A stretch of 64,000 nt of DNA from Spiroplasma floricola 23-6. GTDB taxonomy: Bacteria > Bacillota_I > Bacilli_A > Mycoplasmatales > Mycoplasmataceae. The notes below the pieces were generated by a model, which was not told the DNA's origin, did not search any database, and saw only the letters and a program-made list of their open reading frames with translations. Both the position numbers and the translations under genes were made by a program. How positions within the stretch are numbered: position 1 is the stretch's first letter; each line of letters starts with the position of its first letter. Positions 60,641 through 64,000 of the stretch are shown here, one piece after another. Location: positions 496,001 through 560,000 of the forward strand of contig NZ_CP025057.1 in NCBI RefSeq assembly GCF_002813555.1, in the 5' to 3' direction.

Positions 60641-63202
60641 ATGAAGAAGTTATTATCAGGACTTATGATTTTTACAGTAGTAAGTTCAACAAGTGTTAAT
60701 GTACTTTCATGTGGTAGAAAAACATTTGGAACAGATTTGTCAAAATTAGAGGATTATAGTTGAAATAAAGAGGAACCTTATTTTAAAAATTATAATGAAG
60801 TCTCAACAATAGACAGTCCAGAAAATTTTAAAGATTTAGGAAAAGTAGAAGCTTCAAATAAAGCTGAATTTTTTGATATATCAAAAATTAATACAGGTTT
60901 TAAAACACAAAATGAAATTGCAAAGCAAGCAACTACAGGAGTACCTTTAAATAGTAAATTTTTACCTAATGGAGGTAGACTTTCTGATGTTCAATTAATT
61001 GAAAAAAAAGATTATTATACAAGAATTAATAAATTAGTTGATTGAAAGTATGATCAAGATTTAGATGCGAAATATAATAAATCAAGAATTAAATTACAAG
61101 ATAGTGAAAAAGTGCAAGATAGATGAGTTGATTCTCAAGATAAGAGAGTTAAAGAAATGAATATGTCTACAATAATTGATTCTACTTCAAATGAAAATAC
61201 AATTGTTGGAAGAAATAGAACTTATGAGAGATCATTTAATAATTATCAATATAATGATATATTGGTAAGTTGAGCAGGAGCAATAGATGAAGGAATAATA
61301 GTTCCTCCAGGAAAAAATCAAGTTGAAAAAGCTCATATTAATGGAACTAAAATATTAGGAAATATTTTCTTAGATGGATATCATGGTTTAACTAAAGAAA
61401 GTATCAGTGGTTTTTTAGAAAAGGATAATTCTGGAAACTATTTAGTAGTTGATGTCTTAATTGAAATGGCTAAAAAATTAGGATTTGATGGTTGATTTTG
61501 AAATAATGAACCAAATGGTTCAAATCCAAGTGGATTTGTTGTAGATTACAATATAACTGTAGAAATTATGAGACAATTACAAGAAAAAATTAAAAAAAGT
61601 GAAGATGAAGAAATTAAAAATTTAATGGTTATTGGTTATAAAAATTATGGTAGTTTAGCAGTAGACAAAAATGGAACTGTTTCTGATAAAGAATCTGAAC
61701 AAATTTATAATAATACAAATCAATTTTTAAATGACTTCTATGTTTTTCCAAATGAAGTTAAAGCATTTACAGATGCAAAAAATATTAAAGATAAAAAATT
61801 TGATATTTATAATATGTTTAATGCAGGTGCTTGAGTTGGAGGAAAAATCTGACTTGACAGTAATAAAATTGGAACAAGAGATTATAGAGATTTAACTCAT
61901 CTTTTAGTAGATGAAAGTGGAATTCCATATGATTCAACTAATGCAGAAAGTATGAAAAAATTACAAAAAGATTATATGGACCCTAATGGAAAAGTAAAAT
62001 TTGCAAAAGCAGATAGTGAATATGCAGGAGCTCAAAACTCTTTATCTTTATTTGCAGGTCATGTTCCTTATGATTTAGCATCTCAAGATATGGACAAAAT
62101 ATCTAGTGAAAAAAGTATGGATTTAGATACTTATGGTATGGTTGCTGCAAATAACTATGATGATATTTTATATACTGGAAAGAAAAAATCTCTTGCAAAT
62201 GACGATATAGGTCTTGCCTATTTTCCAAGTAATAAATTTGATGATGAAATAAGTAAATATCCTCATAAATATAGCTATGGTGTAGGAAATATTGTTGCAG
62301 AAAAAACTACTTTAATTGATTCAAATAAAAAATTCATTACTAATTTTTCTACTGGACAAGGAAATAGATTTGCAACTCTTGATGGCTCTTCTAAATATGA
62401 GATTAAAAATTTTCCATGAAGTAATACAAATATAGCTGATGTTCAACCAACTTATAAATGAATGGTAAAAAATAGAGAAAAACAAATTTCTGCATTTGAT
62501 GGAATTAGTGGTTATTACGATTATTATGATCCTTATTTAAAAGGTAACTCAATTGCTTTAGGATCTGGTTATGATAATAATGGAAAAATTAAAGAGGCAA
62601 GTTGAACTAAAGGTGAAAAATATGATTGAACAATTATGGGTTCTAATTATTTAACAAATGAGAATAAAAATGTAGAAATTATTTTTAAAGCTCCTGAAGA
62701 AATTGCAAATACTGTTCAGCTGTCTTTAAAAGATTCAAACAATGTAAAAACTAATACAAATATGTCAACACCAACTAATTTAGGTAATGGTTGATGATCA
62801 ATTAAACAAGATGTTGCTAGCTCAATTTCTAAAATTGGTATTAATTTCACTGCTGTTGAAGATAAATTTAAAATTAATGTTGGTCAAATTTCTGTAGTTA
62901 AAGGAGATTCTAAAAACTTATTAGAAGATTCAAATCCACAAACTAAAATTCAAAGTGAATTGGAAATTTCAAGAGGAGATATAAAAAATCTAAGATTGAA
63001 TTTTGAAAATTTAATTGATGAAAGTATATACAGTTATTATGAAATATATAAAAAGAATGCAAATGATAAATTAACTCTGATTGGTATGTCTAATTCAGAT
63101 AATTATTTCATTAAAAATATTGATAAAAACACAAATGAATTTTACTTAAAAACTACAAATAATTTAACTAAAAAAATAGAATGAATTAAATTTGAAATTT
63201 AG
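60641..63202 (+). CDS. GH85 endo-beta-N-acetylglucosaminidase-like lipoprotein
   Basis: 853 aa. The signal peptide (MKKLLSGLMIF) ends in V-L-S-C (Cys24). The GH85 barrel spans roughly residues 80-600. K-I-L-G-N-I-F-L-D (about residue 237) precedes the catalytic block G-F-D-G-W-F-W-N-N-E-P, with Asn288 and Glu290 as the assisting Asn and acid/base (N-x-E). The enzymes cleave the GlcNAc-GlcNAc bond of N-linked glycans. Beyond residue 650 are beta-rich domains (carbohydrate-binding-like). TGA supplies many Trp residues. ATG 60641 has AAGGGGGAA upstream. The ABC transporter gene follows 10 bases after the stop. Confidence 0.85.
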
Positions 63203-63212
63203 GTGATAGAAA

Positions 63213-63914
63213 ATGATTCAAATTAATAATGTATCAAAAAGTTTTGGTAAAAAAGAAGTTTTAAAAAATATATCCCTAGAAATTAAAGATGGAGAGGTTT
63301 TTGGTTTATTAGGTTCAAATGGTAGTGGAAAAACTACTTTAATGGAAATTTTAGTTGGACAATTAAAGCCAAACTCTGGTGAAATTTTAGTGGATAATAA
63401 GAAAAATGGTTACAAAAATATAGGTATACAATTTCAAGAAGGATTTTGACCAAAAGGTGTAACTTCATCTTTAATAATTAATTATTTCAAAAAGAACTCT
63501 AAAGCTGTAAAAAGCAAAGAAGTTCAAGAGTTAATTGATATTTTTGAAATTCAAGATTTTTTAAAAAAAGATTTGAATAGTTTAAGTGGGGGTCAAAAGC
63601 AAAGGCTAAATACTCTTTTAGCTGTTATTAATGATCCAAAATACATTTGTCTTGATGAAATGATAACAGGTTTAGATTTAAAAATGCAATTTAAACTAAT
63701 AAATTATTTTGAAAAAATGAAAGAGCAAGGAAAAACAATAGTGATTATTTCACATATTCCTGAAGAAGTAGAAAAGTTATGTGATAGATTCGTTATTCTT
63801 AAAGATGGAGAATTGTTTTATTATGCAGAAGTTAAAAAAGCTGTTAAAGAATTTGGTTCAATAAGAAATTTAATGATGATTTATTATAATGAGGAATTGA
63901 AAAAAAATGTTTAA
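63213..63914 (+). CDS. ABC transporter ATP-binding protein
   Basis: 233 aa. Walker A is G-S-N-G-S-G-K-T-T, the signature L-S-G-G-Q-K-Q-R, Walker B I-C-L-D-E-M, then D-loop G-L-D and switch H-I-P (I-I-S-H). Typical of the single-subunit ABC type with a paired permease. ATG 63213 has TTTAGGTGA upstream, 10 bases after the GH85 lipoprotein, so it is cotranscribed with it. It overlaps the following permease gene by 8 bases. Substrate unknown. Confidence 0.93.
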
Positions 63915-64000
63915 TAAAAATGATAAAAATACCAAAGAAAATGAATCAAGATTTCTTAATGAATCAATAATGCTTTGAAATAATTTAAAAGTAATATCTA
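63907..64000 (+). CDS. ABC transporter permease, 5' end only
   Basis: Frame open from ATG 63907 to the end of the window (31 codons): a polar, Asn/Lys/Glu-rich start, then L-W-N-N-L-K-V-I-S with Trp from TGA, as in the cytoplasmic N-terminal helix before the first membrane segment of ABC-2-type permeases. It overlaps the ATPase gene by eight bases, the usual arrangement. Identity rests on position. Confidence 0.6.

Noticed and set aside
1-64000. tRNA, rRNA, CRISPR, insertion sequence or prophage
   Set aside because: No cloverleaf-like GC-richer segment, regular repeat-spacer pattern, transposase motif or phage gene set was found on reading both strands by eye.

Overview
The window is about 25% G+C by eye. 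It is readable only with UGA as tryptophan (genetic code 4): nearly every long gene (aspS, parE, parC, ruvB, recD2, arcABDC) has in-frame TGA codons at expected Trp positions. With many short 'MKKLL...SC' prolipoproteins, no cell-wall synthesis genes, a complete arginine deiminase pathway and chitin/N-glycan hydrolases, this points to a wall-less mollicute of the Spiroplasma/Mesoplasma/Entomoplasma group, probably host- or arthropod-associated (the host is an inference). Most of the sequence is single-copy chromosome with good Shine-Dalgarno sites (AGGAG/GGGGAG) and frequent U-tailed hairpin terminators. I saw no tRNA, rRNA, insertion sequence, prophage or CRISPR array.

Layout. 1-2181: two tandem paralogous lipoproteins; the first is cut by the window edge and the second carries a nonsense codon. 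2326-5283: hisS-aspS. 5430-5851: a decayed lipoprotein. 6030-8354: a ROK sugar kinase and a GH1 (phospho-)beta-glucosidase. 8497-10354: a Pr6Pr-type membrane protein, a tiny Gly/Arg-rich protein and a possible pyrimidine-dimer glycosylase relative. 10489-13769: ilvA-ridA-TauE/SafE-like transporter. 14103-17258: GH18 chitinase lipoprotein and PepF. 17270-21367: four proteins of unknown function, two of them divergent and similar in size, one with a SEC-C-like zinc motif. 21438-23367 (minus): small zinc-ribbon protein, guaC, azoreductase. 23468-24091: udk. 24294-29960: parE, an unknown gene, parC. 30077-33934: unknown gene overlapping recD2, then a membrane protein. 34010-37360: nagA, membrane protein, Gfo/Idh oxidoreductase, deoC, tightly overlapped. 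37771-42439: arcA-arcB-arcD-type antiporter-arcC. 42547-46645: coiled-coil protein, GNAT acetyltransferase and a PTS permease whose EIIB-like tail has lost its phosphorylated Cys. 46740-48376: small membrane protein and convergent coaBC. 48500-50746: rpsU, basic protein, ruvA-ruvB. 50810-56248: lipoproteins, a degenerate S66 peptidase relative, a second Pr6Pr protein and unknown genes. 56340-59199: DEDD exonuclease-like gene, yqeG-yqeH. 59358-64000: second ROK protein, DUF896 protein, a GH85 endoglycosidase lipoprotein, and an ABC ATPase with the start of its permease.

How the genes work together. Surface GH18 and GH85 enzymes, the PTS permease, nagA, two ROK proteins and the GH1 enzyme suggest that amino-sugar and glucoside polymers are broken down outside the cell and fed to glycolysis. 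The arc operon gives ATP from arginine. ilvA-ridA would deaminate threonine/serine and clear the reactive enamine, with a TauE-like carrier possibly exporting a product. parE/parC, recD2, ruvAB and the exonuclease-like gene cover DNA topology and repair; hisS, aspS, rpsU, yqeH and yqeG serve translation.

The points most worth a second look are the unknown gene between parE and parC, the Cys-to-Ser change at the CoaC catalytic site, the degenerate EIIB tail, the homopolymer tracts upstream of ilvA and arcA, the divergent 17270/18036 pair, the palindrome shared by two overlapping gene ends at 55411-55440, and the several genes caught in decay.
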